A stretch of 64,000 nucleotides of DNA, from the NCBI RefSeq assembly GCF_010015585.1, contig NW_022985072.1, forward strand, positions 580,973 to 644,972, given 5' to 3'. The notes under the pieces are model-generated. The model worked only from the letters and a program-made list of their open reading frames with translations. It ran no database searches and was not told the DNA's origin. The position numbers and the translations under genes are program-made. Positions 44,065-56,767 of this stretch are shown piece by piece. Positions within the stretch are counted from its first letter, which is position 1. The number at the start of each line of letters is the position of its first letter. This stretch comes from Eremomyces bilateralis CBS 781.70. Its lineage: Eukaryota; Ascomycota; Dothideomycetes; Eremomycetales; Eremomycetaceae.

Positions 44065-44072
44065 CTTTTATA
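44065..44072 (-). promoter_or_regulatory. TATA box of the copper amine oxidase gene
   Basis: On the minus strand GGCTATAAAAGGC lies about 65-72 bp before the ATG at 44000. A consensus TATAAAAG at this distance implies a short leader (about 35-40 nt) and suits an inducible nitrogen-source gene. Confidence 0.65.
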
Positions 44073-45468
44073 GCCTCTCGCGAAGCTTCCATCCTGGAGC
44101 TCGCTGAACTGCATATCTCAATCCCCGAGTACCTCCTTGTATCTAACAAAAGAGAGGCCTGGAGGCGAGATAAGACAAAACACAGAATAGAAAATAGTAA
44201 GAGAAATGCCATCAACTAGAAGTAGGTGCTAGGGATTACCTCTTCGGCTGCAGTGTCGTGGATAGGATTGGAGCTTGGTACTACTAGGTGCAGTTCCGAT
44301 AGCTGATAGCTCTGGCGTCGTTCTGCCAATGTGACGACGAATATCACGGGCAAATCGCAGGCTAGAAATAGTCACACAAACCAATCGGAGGATATTGATT
44401 GTGCTGTATGTGCCTGTTAATCCTTTCACATGACCGTTGATTGTCGCCTGGAGGATGCAACTGCAAGCTAAGCCACGCGAACATGTCGTCGTCTCGGGGT
44501 CTCGTCCCGATATCACGGATACAGTGTCCTTCATGAGTATAGACTCAGCTGCAAGAGCACTGAGGAATGAGGCTAAGTGAATAGTAACTACGCAAGCGGC
44601 GTGGCATATCATTCTGGGGGCCTTTCGGAGGTGCAGATTCCGGGGTTTGTATCAAACGGCGGGGATCATGATTAAACAACGAGAGCCGAACTGACAGGGA
44701 GGAAACTCATCGATTGCAAGGCCATTCAAGCTGCAGAATAACTGGATAAGGGAGGTTGATATGGGCAGGGAGATCGGCAGAAGTAATAAAGATATGTGGA
44801 AGGGTGCTTATCGCTTCGCAGTTCTGTTCTTTTGATGCATGCAAGTGTGGGGTTTGCAGCTACCAGCCATCGGCGGGGATAAGATTTGCAGGATAAAAGG
44901 TATCAAACGCCTTGGGAAAATATTGATAAGATTACGAGATGTTCGAAGATGACATTACCGAGCAGGCGTGGATACATTTCAAAATGATAGAGGAATGAAA
45001 GCCAACGTCCTGAAGAGTTCGCAGAGAATGACTAACCTAATTAGGAAATGAAGATAGCATTACATGTCCAAACAACTAACCCCCTCGTCGGGAGCTGCAT
45101 TATCTGATGGGATACTAGTGACTTCTATTCGGAATATCATCCGAAGCTTCGTCTGTCGGTATTCCATACCGAAAGCGACTATCAAAAGTGGACTGAGCGA
45201 CTTGATTATCAATCCGCAGCAACTGGCCATCTAAAATAATGAATAATCTACATATCAAAGGGTTTGGGATGGATCGATTCCTTATCATGTGCGACCCTAC
45301 AATGCGAGGAAGGATAGTAATTGAGCAGCACATTTATCAATGAGGTCATACTATACTTTTGGAACGCTATTCAGTACTCGTTGCCGAATTGCCTCATTGG
45401 GTCATTCATGAAAGAGAGAAAGGATCCTGTCAATTCTATATCGAAGAGAATAAAATCGATAGCATTCG
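44073..45468. other. Intergenic region, no supported gene
   Basis: A minus-strand 127-codon stretch at 44229-44612 starts with a hydrophobic segment but shows no domain. A second at 45115-45333 is also unrecognised. Both are left uncalled. The region includes the amine oxidase promoter. Confidence 0.4.
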
Positions 45469-46722
45469 CTAACGGCTCTTTTCGCGTTTCTTCGCAACCT
45501 TCGAATAATCCACCATCGCTCTATCCATCCCACTCAGCCTCCGCACAACCCACTGCACCCCCGCCGGCAGACATTTCGTAAAATGTACCGTCCGCGAGTA
45601 CAGCGGCAGCGCGATCTCCCCGCCCTCCCCCGCATCTACCATCTTCATGATCTGTTTCGCTACATCCACCGGCTCCAGCACCGGCGCTAGGAAATTCGAC
45701 GGCGTCTGCACGCCCGCGAAGAGAGGCGTGGCCATCTGCCCTGGGGTGCAGAGCACTGTCCGTATGTTCTTTGCGGATGGGTGGGGGGATTGCTCGAGTT
45801 CACCGGCGAGGGACGTGTGGAGGGCGATGAGGCCGGCTTTGGATGCGCAGTAATCGGCTGGGGATGTTAGGAGGGAAGAAAGGCAGGAAACTAGTATGTG
45901 CGGATGGGGACGTACCTAGGTTGGCGCAGCCAAGGTGCCCTAGAACGCTGGCAACGGTGACGATGGTGCCAAAACCTTGCTCGAGCATGCCGGGGAGGAA
46001 CTGCTTGATGGTATAGAATTGAGACAATAAATTGACTTGGATTGTTCTGTGAAGTTGTCAGTAGGTATTCTCCCGGAAACGGAGTAGAGATTGGCTAACT
46101 TTTCAATTTCCTCGCAAGAGAGGTCCAATAGAGATTTCCCATGCATAATTCCGGCGTTGTTGATTAGAATCGTTGGCGGTCCTAGCTACTTGTCGTCAGC
46201 ACCGGTGTCCAAAGAGTAGGAAATTTGCCTTACCTCTTTCTCGATCTTCTCCGCTACCTTCGCCAACGCATTCTTGTCTCTGACATCGCACTTGTAAAAC
46301 GTGATGCCTGGTACTTCATCTTCGTTGGTCGACTTAACGTCGAGCACGGCAACGCTTGCTCCTCTGATGCCATAGACCTGGGCAATGAACAGACCAAGAC
46401 CTCCACCTCCTCCAGTGACTACGATCACCTCTTCCCCCAGATCGACTTTTCTCGGTTTTCCATATGCCAATATTTTGCTAATTCCATTCGCGATGAAGAC
46501 GCATGTAAGAAATGCGGCGTAGCCCACGGAAAATAGGAAGGCGCGGTGATTATACGGGGTCAACTGAGCACGCAGACAAAGCGGGACAATCCACGCAACA
46601 AAAGGATGTAAAACGGTGTAGCTGGCAACATAGTATAGGAGATCAACACTCAGTAATTCGTACCAGGCCTTTCCGGCTCTTCTGGGTGCGTCTCTGTTCA
46701 TGTTCAGGGGCAGGGTGGACAA
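45469..46722 (-). CDS. Membrane-anchored short-chain dehydrogenase/reductase
   Basis: Four exons (46722-46234, 46185-46100, 46046-45916, 45857-45469; introns 48, 53, 58 bp, all in phase) give 364 aa. Two hydrophobic N-terminal segments (about residues 30-50 and 60-82) suggest anchoring in the ER or lipid droplet. The Rossmann fold follows: VIVVTGGGGGLGLFIAQ (NAD(P)-binding TGxxxGxG), acidic VAVLDVKS favouring NAD(H), INNAGIMHG, the catalytic Ser region IVTVASVLGHLG, and YCASKAG (YxxxK) rebuilt at the last splice. It resembles the retinol dehydrogenase/17-beta-HSD 11/13-like group (RDH10/DHRS type); the fungal substrate is probably a lipid or sterol, by inference. Confidence 0.92.
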
Positions 46723-47693
46723 TGATGGATGAGGCCAATAGTATGTGGGATTCTGGGTTGCGAAGAATAGGACGCGAATCTACGCATACATCATAGAAGC
46801 AAACATACAATCGGCAGACACATCCATTAAGTCATTAAGTAGGCATGAAGAGGAAACGGCACACCACCTGTTGCGAATGGGTTTCATGTTGTCCCTGAAA
46901 TGCGGCCCGAGAAGAAAGTATTACGCCAGGACGCACAGGGAAGCGAAATGGATGATGGCCCCATGAAGTTCGAACCCCTGCCTGTTGGCCAACCACCTAC
47001 TTGCCAATATCACCAATATCACCATCACCAAACGCGTGATATCTCAACCATCATATCGTATTACAATGTCAAATTCAGATGAGATGCTCCTACAGACCAT
47101 TCACTCCGTACAGACCGTCAATGTAAATCATAAAACGAAGCTGTAGCACTATTCAAGGTCAATCGAGCTCCGCTTCAAAAACGCCTCAAGGGATCTGGTG
47201 ATGGAGATCTGGTGACAGACTGTTGCAAATGATTGGCTGAAATTCAAGCGGACGCCACACCACTTTCGGAATAGCGCCGCAAGCGTTTCGATGGTCCTGG
47301 CTCTTAGGGAACTCCCTCTCTCTGCGACACCCACCACCCACGAGAGCACATCACACTCGCACTACAAAGCCATCTTGTTTCCGCCATGTAAAAGTTCGGG
47401 TTGGACTGATCATACACTTCCTAGCCGACTGTTGATATCGTCACTGAAAGAATCTTGACTACCGATTTCATTCTCTGGCTCAATCTCGGGTTCTTCTCTT
47501 CCACCAGCACCTTCTACCAACCCTCCAACTACCTTCTGCGCCGGATCCGAGTTTACCGCTCCACCACATTAGATCCAGGCAGTCTTTGACGACAACATTC
47601 TGGGATACCAGCGACCATCAACGTCTATTCTGGATACGAAATCTCTGCTCCCAACTTACCTCCACAACGCAATTCGACCCATCCTGTCCGATC
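46723..47693. promoter_or_regulatory. Divergent intergenic region, SDR / Sds3-like gene
   Basis: About 970 bp between divergent genes, with no supported coding. A CACCAATATCACCAATATCACC-like simple repeat lies near 47005-47035. A tight pyrimidine tract (TCTTCTCTTCCACC) at about 47492-47505 lies upstream of the right-hand gene. Confidence 0.4.
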
Positions 47694-49362
47694 ATGGCGA
47701 GACCACGAAGCGGCACACCTCCAGAGAGGATAAACCCTCACTCTCCCCCACAACTCTCCAAACTCGACAAGCGACGGAAGCAGATCGCTGACAAGATCGA
47801 AGATATGAACACGGCGTTTGGGGTCCACCTACGATTTCACTATGAGGCCCAACAGCTGGCTCTCCATGTCGACATGAACATGGTGTTGAAGGCCAAGCCG
47901 TACGACGGACCGCTAGACGACAGCCCGGATACAATCAAGAAGCTCATAGCAGAGGAGCTGGGCTCGCATGAATTTACTATGGACGACGCGCAACGCGATT
48001 TTGATGCGGAAGCAGGCAGGTTCTACCAAGCCTATGTGCGGACGGTCAATGACCATTATTCGGCACGAGACAGCGATTTGTCGATGCTTGCGGTAAGTCG
48101 TCCTTCCCAGACGATCTTTTAAACGGTACAATACTAATGTTTGTTTGTAGACGCGCTACCAGAGGGATGTAACAACCATCGAAGACCGAGCCGCGTTTTT
48201 GGTTGCGACCGCTGAAGAAGAGCACAAGATCCTGTCACGAACCGTCCGCGAACGCCTGATAAACCAGCTGAATGCCCGGAAAGCCCGTCTCGTGCGGGAG
48301 AAGGACCAGCTGGATATTGCCGACACGAACGCCCAGCAGCTTCATCCTATTCAATTCTCCTTGGGTGACCTGAACAACCCTGGTGCAACCCAACATCCGC
48401 GCAAGACACGGCATGCGCGGCACAAAGCAATGGACCGCGATCGAGAGGAGCTGCTCGGGGCCCCCACCGGCCAAGATAATACTCGGAAGCGCAAAGCCGC
48501 TTTCGAAGACGACAACGACACCCCCACCCCCGGCGCCATCGGCACCGACCTCAGCGGCGGTTCCGGCTTCGAATCCAAACGCCAACGCACCACCGACAAG
48601 ACCGAACACCCCGTCCACTCCGTCAACCGCCTGTTCACCGAAAAAGAACTCTCCCTCGCCACCAACAAAGCCGCGCAAGCCGCCCAGATCCATCTCCACC
48701 GTCTCCGCCGTCAAACCAGCGGCATGCAGGCCAACGGCGCCCCCAACGGCGTCAACAGCACGCACCCCGGCAACGGTGACGATGGCGCCACGCCCGCGAT
48801 CGGCGACGAAATTGACGACAACGACACCCCCGGTGCGCCGGAGATGGAGCGCAACATATCCCAAACGCACCATGCGACGCGCGGGGCGGTGCGCAACGAG
48901 CGGTTCGCGAACTTCCGGCTGGTTCCCGCGACGCGGATCATGTACCGGACGATCTACGAATCGCGGGGGCGGATTGAGGCGAAGCAGAAGCCGGAGGTGA
49001 TTCCGCTGACGGAGGAAGAGGTGGAAGATGACCTGCACCGGATCGTGGAGATGGGGGACCCCGGGGAGGAGGGGTTGAATTCGTTGCTGGATGCGAGTTT
49101 GGGGCCGGTGAATGCGTTGGGGGATGAGGAGGAGGAGGTGGGGAAGGGGGAGCAGGAGAATGCGGGGAGGAATGTGGGGGCGATGGCGGCGGTGTTGGCG
49201 GGGATGGGGGGGGTGCCGATGAGTGCGCAGAGTAGTTTGGGGGGGAGCGAGGCGGGGGCGGTACCGATGAGTAGGGCGGAGGGGAGTAGTTTGGGAGGAG
49301 TTGGAATGAGAAGGACAGCGAGTGGGAGGGGGAGGGGGAATAGACGACTAGCGGAACAATGA
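47694..49362 (+). CDS. Sds3-like protein, putative Rpd3L histone deacetylase subunit
   Basis: Two exons (47694-48092, 48151-49362; 58-bp intron with branch ACTAAT) give 536 aa. An upstream in-frame ATG at 47586 is less likely because the family-like part starts at MARPRSGTPPERINP. The N-terminal 170 residues are helical: LDKRRKQIADKIEDMNTAFG, a long linker helix, then EEEHKILSRTVRERLINQL, matching the coiled-coil layout of Sds3-type subunits that hold Sin3-Rpd3 complexes together. A conserved-looking block near residues 395-430 is RFANFRLVPATRIMYRTIYE. The remainder is Asp/Asn/Pro-rich and disordered, with a low-complexity Gly/Glu/Met end and basic RGRGNRR tail. The assignment rests on layout rather than an invariant motif; it is moderately sure. 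Confidence 0.65.
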
Positions 49363-49893
49363 TTTGGGGGATTCCTAGCCAAATGGTAAGACTCCTTCAC
49401 CTTGGGTGTTGAGAGATGATTAGATGATAGACCGTTTTTGTTTACGGGGAGCGGGCAGGACGGTGTCTTATGCTATGACTTTTGAGTCGAGAGGATATTT
49501 ATAGCATTACTCTTACTGAGACTCTTATGATGAGAGCTGGGTTGTCCAAGAAATGAATAGACGTATCTACGAACGTTGTCTACTGTACCAAGATCCAACA
49601 GCCAACATAACTCATCAGTGCAACAGAAGCTCACGGCTCAGGCTCTGGCTCTGGCTGTTAAGCAAGGCGTCAAGGCGTCAATAATCCACTCTCCCTGACC
49701 GCCCCACTTAAATTCTCCAAGTCCCAGTCCACTGTCCAGCCATCCAACACCATCATGTCCAGCAATGGGATAGCTATTCCTATTCGTATTTCCAAGAATT
49801 AACCAAGGAAGCAAACCTTCAATTCCCCAAACCGAAGGAATCCCAATCTTATCCCGCACAACCAACAAGCCACCCCCCATTCACCCGCCCACC
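49363..49893. other. Intergenic spacer
   Basis: No gene. It holds the 3' flank of the Sds3-like gene and the promoter of the next gene. GGCTCAGGCTCTGGCTCTGGC is a small CTCTGG repeat near 49635-49655. Confidence 0.5.
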
Positions 49894-50523
49894 ATGTCCA
49901 AACCAAACGCCTCCAACACCAAATCCAGCGACACCTCCTTCCGCAAAACCTGGGACCGCGACGAGTACGCCGCCAAAGCGCACACTCGCGACGAACACAC
50001 CCGCACGGAAGCCAAAGCGCGCTACGAAGCGACAATCGCGGGCAAGAAATACCACCGGCGCGCCTCAACGCCCCCCGATGCGCGCGACACGGAAGCGCGG
50101 GCGCACCGCCTCGATGTGGCGAGCCAGGTGGGCAAGACGATGATCGTGCCGGCGGGGATGGCGGTGGGGAAACGGGGGCGAGGCGCGGGGTTCTACTGCG
50201 ACGCGTGCGACCTGACGTTTAAAGACAACGTGCAGTTGGTGGAGCATTTGAATAGCAAGCAGCATTTGGTGGCGACGGGGCAGAGTGGGGAAGTAAGGAA
50301 GGCCGGCGTGAAGGAGGTGAGGGAGCGGTTGAGGTGGTTGAAGAGGAAGAGGGGAGAGGAGGAGAGGGAGATGGTGGTGGATTTGGGAGAGCGGTTGGAG
50401 AAGCGGAGGGAGGAGGGGGAGGCGGAGGCGGAGGAGAAGAGGGTGGCGAGGAGGGAGAAGAGGAGGAGGGCGAAGGAGTTGAAGAGGGGTGGGGGGTTGG
50501 GAAGGGATCCGGATGATGAGTGA
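49894..50523 (+). CDS. snu23: U4/U6.U5 tri-snRNP protein Snu23
   Basis: A single 209-codon exon. The protein opens with SFRKTWDRDEYAAKAHTRD, the conserved SNU23/ZMAT2 start (xWDxxEY). RRASTPPDARDTEARAHRLD and VGKTMIVPAG precede a U1-type C2H2 zinc finger GFYCDACDLTFKDNVQLVEHLNSKQH (about residues 107-133). A charged coiled-coil tail (GEEEREMVVDLGERLEKR...) follows. In this family the protein joins the B-complex spliceosome next to the U6/5' splice site helix, in the nucleus. Length matches the family (about 195-210 aa). The 3' third of the gene is a strongly purine-biased GAGGAG tract. Confidence 0.93.
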   Translation: MSKPNASNTKSSDTSFRKTWDRDEYAAKAHTRDEHTRTEAKARYEATIAGKKYHRRASTPPDARDTEARAHRLDVASQVGKTMIVPAGMAVGKRGRGAGFYCDACDLTFKDNVQLVEHLNSKQHLVATGQSGEVRKAGVKEVRERLRWLKRKRGEEEREMVVDLGERLEKRREEGEAEAEEKRVARREKRRRAKELKRGGGLGRDPDDE

Positions 50524-51446
50524 GGGGTGTTGAAGATGTTGCTTGCATTTGGTTTAAAACATTGCATTGGGTGGCGTTTGGGAGGAATCTCGGAGCTGGT
50601 CATGGAGTACGCATGGCGGACTATATCAGGACAGGAGTTATACCGCCAACCGGAATGGGCTTTTGCATGAATATGGCCTGCGAGGCACCGATGTCTATAT
50701 TATACTTTCGAGCGTTCAGGGTAGTGAGTCCACACTACCACTACCGCCGCTCAATCAACCCCGGATAGCAAGACCGCTCTCAATCTTGGGGGATATCGTC
50801 GTACGGAAGAGGGGCTACACAGTATCACGGCTTCTTCCTTCGAAGTTTCGGTGCTGAAAGGATGCTACGTGTATGTCCTTGTTTCTTACTAAGACACACC
50901 TCTACCCTCGAGAGTCCATTCACGCTTTCACTATTCACATCCAGTGCCTACACCTGCAAACGCGGGACAATAGGGACATCCTATGTTTTGGTCAAGCCTG
51001 ACAGAAGAAGGTCACATGTACAGAATGCAATAAGCAGAGGAACAGAAACTGAGAAACGAGGCCTTCCAAATCGCCCGAACCATCAATTTGTGTAAATGCG
51101 AGAGCTGTAGTTAAATGAATCTTGACTTTGATAGTTAATGCATTTTAGGTCGCATGCTACAATGAGGGCGAAGTGCAGCACAGCCAATCAAAAGTGAGTG
51201 AGGATCACCCCCCCCGTCGAGGGGCTCGCGTTCCAAACAAACGTGGCGGATTTCTCCAAAACAGTGAAGGCGTAAACAATAACAGAACAACAACTTCCAT
51301 CCCAACCGTTCAATCTCTCCTTTGCTTCCCTTACACTCTCATTGCAGAAAATCCTCATGCTGGTCGATAGACCTGCCATTCGTTTGTTACTGTCTATTTG
51401 ACCTTGTACAACTGGGCGTTGCGCGTGGACCGCGTTTGTCCTCGAT
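50524..51446. other. Intergenic spacer
   Basis: No supported gene; carries the topoisomerase II promoter. CCAATCA at about 51183-51189 is a possible CCAAT box. Confidence 0.45.
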
Positions 51447-54400
51447 ATGGACGACTCCATGATGGATGATTCGGTGTTTTCGGATGGAGGGAGTTCCGAT
51501 TTCGCGCCTGTGACGAAGGTAAGCCTGCCTAGAAGTGATATATCAGATGTAAGTGGATGCTAAACTGAATTCGCAGAAGGCGAAGGCGCCGGCGAAAACC
51601 GCGAAAACCACGAAGACTGCTGCAAAACCTGCTGCCAAACCCAAGGCAGCAGCAGGCAAAGCCAAGGCCACCGGACTGAAACAGACCACTCTCAAGGCCA
51701 CCAAAGCAGCGCCAAAAAAGCGCGCAAAGCCGGTTTCCGAGGACGAGAACTCGGATATAGATCACGCATCTATCAATGACGATAGCCTGCTCTCAAACAC
51801 ACCTCCCAGCGCGAAGAATCTGAAGAAAGCACCGGCTCCGAAGAAATCGAGTGGCAAACCTCTTCAATCAATTGAGAACGAGAGTTTCACTACGGGTGAT
51901 GGCGAGCCTCCCAAGAAGAAGCCCACCCCGAAGAAGGGTGGCAATTCGGATAGATATCAGAAGGTCGGTTGATCCACCCCGTCATACTGCAATACATCGC
52001 TGACTTGGATACAGCTCACCCAGTTGGAACACATCGTGAAGCGCCCGGATACATATATCGGTTCCGTCGAACCGGAGAAGCGGCAGATGTGGGTGTTCAA
52101 CTCCACGACCGAGTCTATGGAAATGCGAGAGGTCACATACGTACCCGGTTTATACAAGATCTTCGATGAGATTCTGGTCAACGCCGCCGATAACAAGCAG
52201 AATGACAAGAACATGGACGAGATTCGTGTCACGGTCGACCGTGAAAGCGGTGTCATCAGCGTCTGGAACAACGGACGCGGTATCCCGATCGAGATCCATG
52301 CACGCGAGGGGATTTACATTCCGGAGATGATTTTCGGCCATCTCCTGACGTCTTCCAACTACGACGATGACCAGCAGAAAGTAACCGGTGGTCGTAACGG
52401 TTACGGCGCGAAGCTCTGCAATGTTTTCAGCACGGAGTTCACGATCGAAACCGCCGATGCCAAACAGAAGAAGAGATACAAGCAGACTTGGACCAAGAAC
52501 ATGAGCGTGATGGGAAAGGCCAAGATCACGGACAACAAAAATGGCGACGAGTACACCAAGGCCACCTTCTGTCCAGACTACGCCAAATTTGGCATGGCTG
52601 GCATCGATGACGACTTGGAAGCACTCATTAAACGCCGAGTTTACGACTTGGCAGGCACCAGCAAAGGCGTCAAGGTCAAGCTCAACGGCGATCGCATCAA
52701 GGTCAATACTTTTCAAAAGTACATCGAGATGTACACCAAGGCGATCAAAGCCGAACAAGGTGAATCGGAAACGAACGAGAAGCAAGTCATTCTACGAGAC
52801 AATCCCGATCCACGATGGGAAATTGGCTTCGCTGTATCAGACGGATCTTTCCAGCAAGTCTCTTTCGTCAATTCTATCGCGACATCGTCAGGTGGCTCCC
52901 ACGTCAACTATGTCGCAGATCAGATTGTTTCCAAGCTTATGGACATCCTCAAGAAGGACAAGAAGAGCGTCCAGCTCAAGCCACACCAGATCAAGAACCA
53001 CCTCTTCCTCTTCGTGAACTGCCAGATTGTCAACCCAGCCTTCACCTCTCAGACGAAGGAACAACTGACAACCAAGCCTTCACAATTCGGAAGCAGATGC
53101 GTCGTCAGCGACGAGTTCTTGAAGAAGATGCTGAAAACCGATGTTCTGCGCAACATTCGTGATTTCGCTCAGAAGAAGGCCGATCAGATGCTCTCGAAGT
53201 CCGATGGTAGCAAGAGAAGCCGGATGAATAATTCCAAGCTGACCGATGCGAACAGAGCCGGCACGAAGGATGGCTGGCGTTGCACTCTGATTCTGACGGA
53301 AGGTGACTCGGCCAGTGGTCTCGCTCTTGCGGGACGTTCTGTCGTCGGTGCAGACTACATCGGCGTGTTTCCGCTTCGTGGTAAGCTGCTCAACGTTCGA
53401 GACGCGTCCATCGACCAGATCACGAAGAATCAGGAGATTCAAAACATCAAGAAGTTCATGGGTCTCCAGCACAAGAAGGAATATACGGATACCAAGTCCC
53501 TTCGATACGGCCATTTGATGATCATGACGGATCAGGACCACGACGGATCCCATATCAAAGGCCTCCTGATCAACTTCATCCAGTGCTCTTTCCCTAGCCT
53601 GTTGAAGATCCCCGACTTTCTCAACGTGTTCATCACACCTATCGTGAAGGTATGGAAAGGCGACCCTAAACATCCAAAGTCAATGAAGTCCTTCTTCACC
53701 ATGCCCGAATATAACGCATGGAAGCTAGAGCATGGACATCAAAAAGGCTGGGATCACAAATACTTCAAAGGATTGGGTACCAGCGACCCCGAAGATGGAG
53801 AAATCTATTTCCGCGACCTAGATCGGCATCTCAAAGAATTTGAACCCATCAAGAGGGAAGAAACGGAGTTGATTGATCTCGCTTTCTCAAAGAAGAAAGC
53901 CGATGCTCGAAAGAACTGGCTCCGCGAATTCGTTCCTGGAACATTTTTGGACATGTCCCAGCGCATGATCAGCTATGATGAGTTCGTGAACAAGGAACTC
54001 ATCCTCTTCAGTATCGCGGATTGTGAGCGTTCAATTCCATCAATGGTCGACGGCCTCAAACCCACTCAGCGCAAGGTCATGTATACCTGTTTCCGACGCA
54101 ACTTGAAGAAAGACGTCAAGGTTGTCGAACTCGCTGGTTCCGTCTCCGAGATGACCAAGTACGCATACGGCGAGAGTTCCATGCAGCAGACGATCGTCGG
54201 GCTGGCTCAAAACTTTGTCGGATCCAATAACGTCAATCTCTTGGAGCCCAGCGGTACTTTCGGTACGCGTCGCATGGGTGGACAAGACGCGGCTAGCCCT
54301 CGTTACATCTACACGAGGCTGTCGCCGTTTGCTCGAAAGCTGTTCAATCCTGCGGATGAGCCGCTTCTGAAGTATCATGAAGATGATGGGAAGACGATCG

Positions 54401-56767
54401 AGCCGCACAGCTACGTCCCCGTCCTTCCGATGATCTTGGTCAACGGCGCCGATGGCATTGGGACCGGTTGGAGCACGTCCATCCCGAACTACAAGCCTGA
54501 AGACATCGTAGACAATATGAAGCGGCGGATGGCTGGGACTTGTAAGGAGGATATGCTTCCCATGACCCCCTGGTTCCGTGGCTTCAAAGGCCCTGTTGAA
54601 GACCTCGGTGGGAACAAATTCAAGTTCGGCGGTATCATCCGAAAGACTGGCAATAACGAAGTGGAAATCACGGAATTGCCGGTGCGGATGTGGACGCAGG
54701 ACTTCAAGGACAAGCTTGAAGAGATCATCTCGGCTGAAAAGACGCCATCATTCGTTAAGGACTATTCGGAGTACAACACCCCAACCACCGTCCATTTCAT
54801 TATCAAGATGGAAGACAAACACATGCAGGTTGCGGTGGAGATGGGTCTGGATGAGCGATTCAAGCTTGCCAAAACGATGACCACGACCAATCTCGTTGCG
54901 TTTGATGCGCAGGGCCGCATCCACAAATATGACACGGTCCTGGACATTATGGAGGAGTTCTACCACGTCCGCCTTCGGTTCTATGAGAAGCGCAAAGAGT
55001 TTCAGTTGGACCAACTCCAGAAGGAGCTTGACAAACTGAGCAATCAGTCCCGTTTCATCCAGATGGTCATCGACAACAAACTCACCATCGCCAAAAAGAA
55101 GAAGCAGGCCCTGGTGGCCGAATTGCAGAAGCTGAATTTTAGGCCCTTCCCGAAGGTCGCGGATGCCAAAAAAGAAGGCGAGCTAGAAGAGGCAGCGGAA
55201 GATGAGGAGGAATCTGAAGCAGTGGGAGCAAACGACTATGACTACCTGTTGGGTGTAAGTATCCCGCAAGCAAACACATGTACCTGTGACCTTCTAACCC
55301 CATTTTCATTAGATGCCCATGTGGTCCCTCACACGCGAACGCATCGACAAACTTCTCAAGCAAATCGGCGACAAGGAAACCGAAATCGACCTGCTCATCA
55401 AGCTGTCGCCCAAAGATCTCTGGACGCGGGATCTCGATGACTTCGTCGACGAATGGCACGCCCAGCTGGCCGACGAGCAGCAGCGCAAGAAGAAGATCGC
55501 CGGCATGGGTCGCCGTGCGTCCGCTAAGCTGGGCGGCATCGCTGGTTCGAAAGCGAGCAAGCGCAAGGCGGCCGATAGCGACGACGGGGACTTCGAGATC
55601 GTCAAGAAGAAGAAGACGACCTTGAGCAAGGCGCCGGTGAAGAATGCTGGCTTGTTGAGTTATTTGAATAAGGCGGGGCCGACCAAAGCGGTACTGGATA
55701 GTCCTCCTGCCACTGAGGTAGGTGCTGCGTCCCCGCCCCGGCCGAAGTTCCAGTATCCGTCTGCCGGATTCGACGGGTCGTCTGATGTAGAGATGGCGGA
55801 TTCCGAGCCCGTCAAACCCGCTCCGGTGACGAAGACCACCAAGTCTGCCAAACCTGCCGCAGCGAAGCCCAAGAAACCCGCAGCATCCAAGGCCCCCCTC
55901 CCCTCTCCAGACTCCGACGACGACGCTGATGTCTTCGTTGCCGTCGCCGAGGAACCTAAACGCCCCGCTCGCCAAGCCCGCACCGCTGCCCGCAAGCCCG
56001 CCAAATACGTCCTCTCCTCCGACAGCGACTCCGACGCCTCCGACTCTCGCCCCGACCACCTCGGCGACGTCTCCATGATGGTCAAAGGCATCGGCCTGGG
56101 CCCGGACACCTCCAGCGGCGCCTCCCGTACCCTCTTCTCCAACACCGCCCGTCCCGGCAGCGCCAACGGTCTCTCCGCCAAAGCCGGCGGCCGCTCCCGC
56201 CTCAGCACCATGTCCCGCGTTGTCGACCTCTCGGACGACGAGATTGACGCGACGGACTACACGAAGTTGATTCCGCAAGACTCGCCGCGGCGGCCGGCGG
56301 TGCGGACGGCGAACGAGACGGTGTTGTCGGATGATGAGGAGGAGGAGGATAGCTTCATCGCGAGCGCGAAGCCGAAGCCGAAGGCTGTGGTGGGCAAGGT
56401 CGCGGCTGCGAAGCCGACGGCGAAGCGTGCGGTGGAGAAGGCGCCGAAGACGGTGAAGCCGGTGACTTTGAGCCCTGCGGCCAAGGCATATGCGATGAAG
56501 CAGGCGAAGGCGTCGGCTGCTGCGAGCGCCGGGGTATCTACGGCGAAACCGAAGGCGAAGGCGGCGCCGAAGGTGGTGGATTCGGAGGATGATATGGTGG
56601 ATGAGTTGCTCAGCGATGAGGAAGAGGAGGAGTCGCTGGTGAAGCCGGTGGCGAGGCCGGGGCGGCTGGCGGCGAGGAAGCCGGCGAAATATGTGGTGAG
56701 TGAAGAGGAGAGTGAGGAGGATAGCTTCCAGGAGGAGAGTTTCGTGGTGGACGACGATAGCGATTAA
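51447..56767 (+). CDS. top2: DNA topoisomerase II
   Basis: Four exons (51447-51518, 51577-51963, 52015-55254, 55313-56767) give 1717 aa. The first exon encodes only 24 residues (MDDSMMDDSVFSDGGSSDF); a Lys/Ala-rich nuclear-type segment follows. The GHKL ATPase domain starts at about residue 154 (LEHIVKRPDTYIGS), with DEILVNAADN, NGRGIPIEIH and GGRNGYGAKLCNVFS. The Toprim domain has EGDSASGLALAGRS (about 578-591) and the metal site DQDHDGSHIKGL. The DNA-cleavage tyrosine is in SPRYIYTRLSPF, about residue 917, after its Arg. A coiled-coil gate follows, then a long acidic/basic C-terminal domain rich in Lys/Ala and Ser/Asp clusters, typical of regulation by phosphorylation. It passes DNA duplexes through one another in the nucleus during replication and mitosis. 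Confidence 0.97.

Noticed and set aside
46970-47080. B-box-like word (GGGGTTCGAACTTC on the minus strand) suggesting a tRNA
   Set aside because: No acceptor, D-arm or anticodon arm could be folded around it.
50193-50603. Ser/Pro-rich minus-strand open stretches opposite snu23
   Set aside because: Antisense of the purine-rich coiled-coil coding tract.
55139-56278. 379-codon minus-strand open stretch opposite the topoisomerase II C-terminal domain
   Set aside because: Antisense of the Lys/Ala/Asp-rich disordered tail; no domain of its own.
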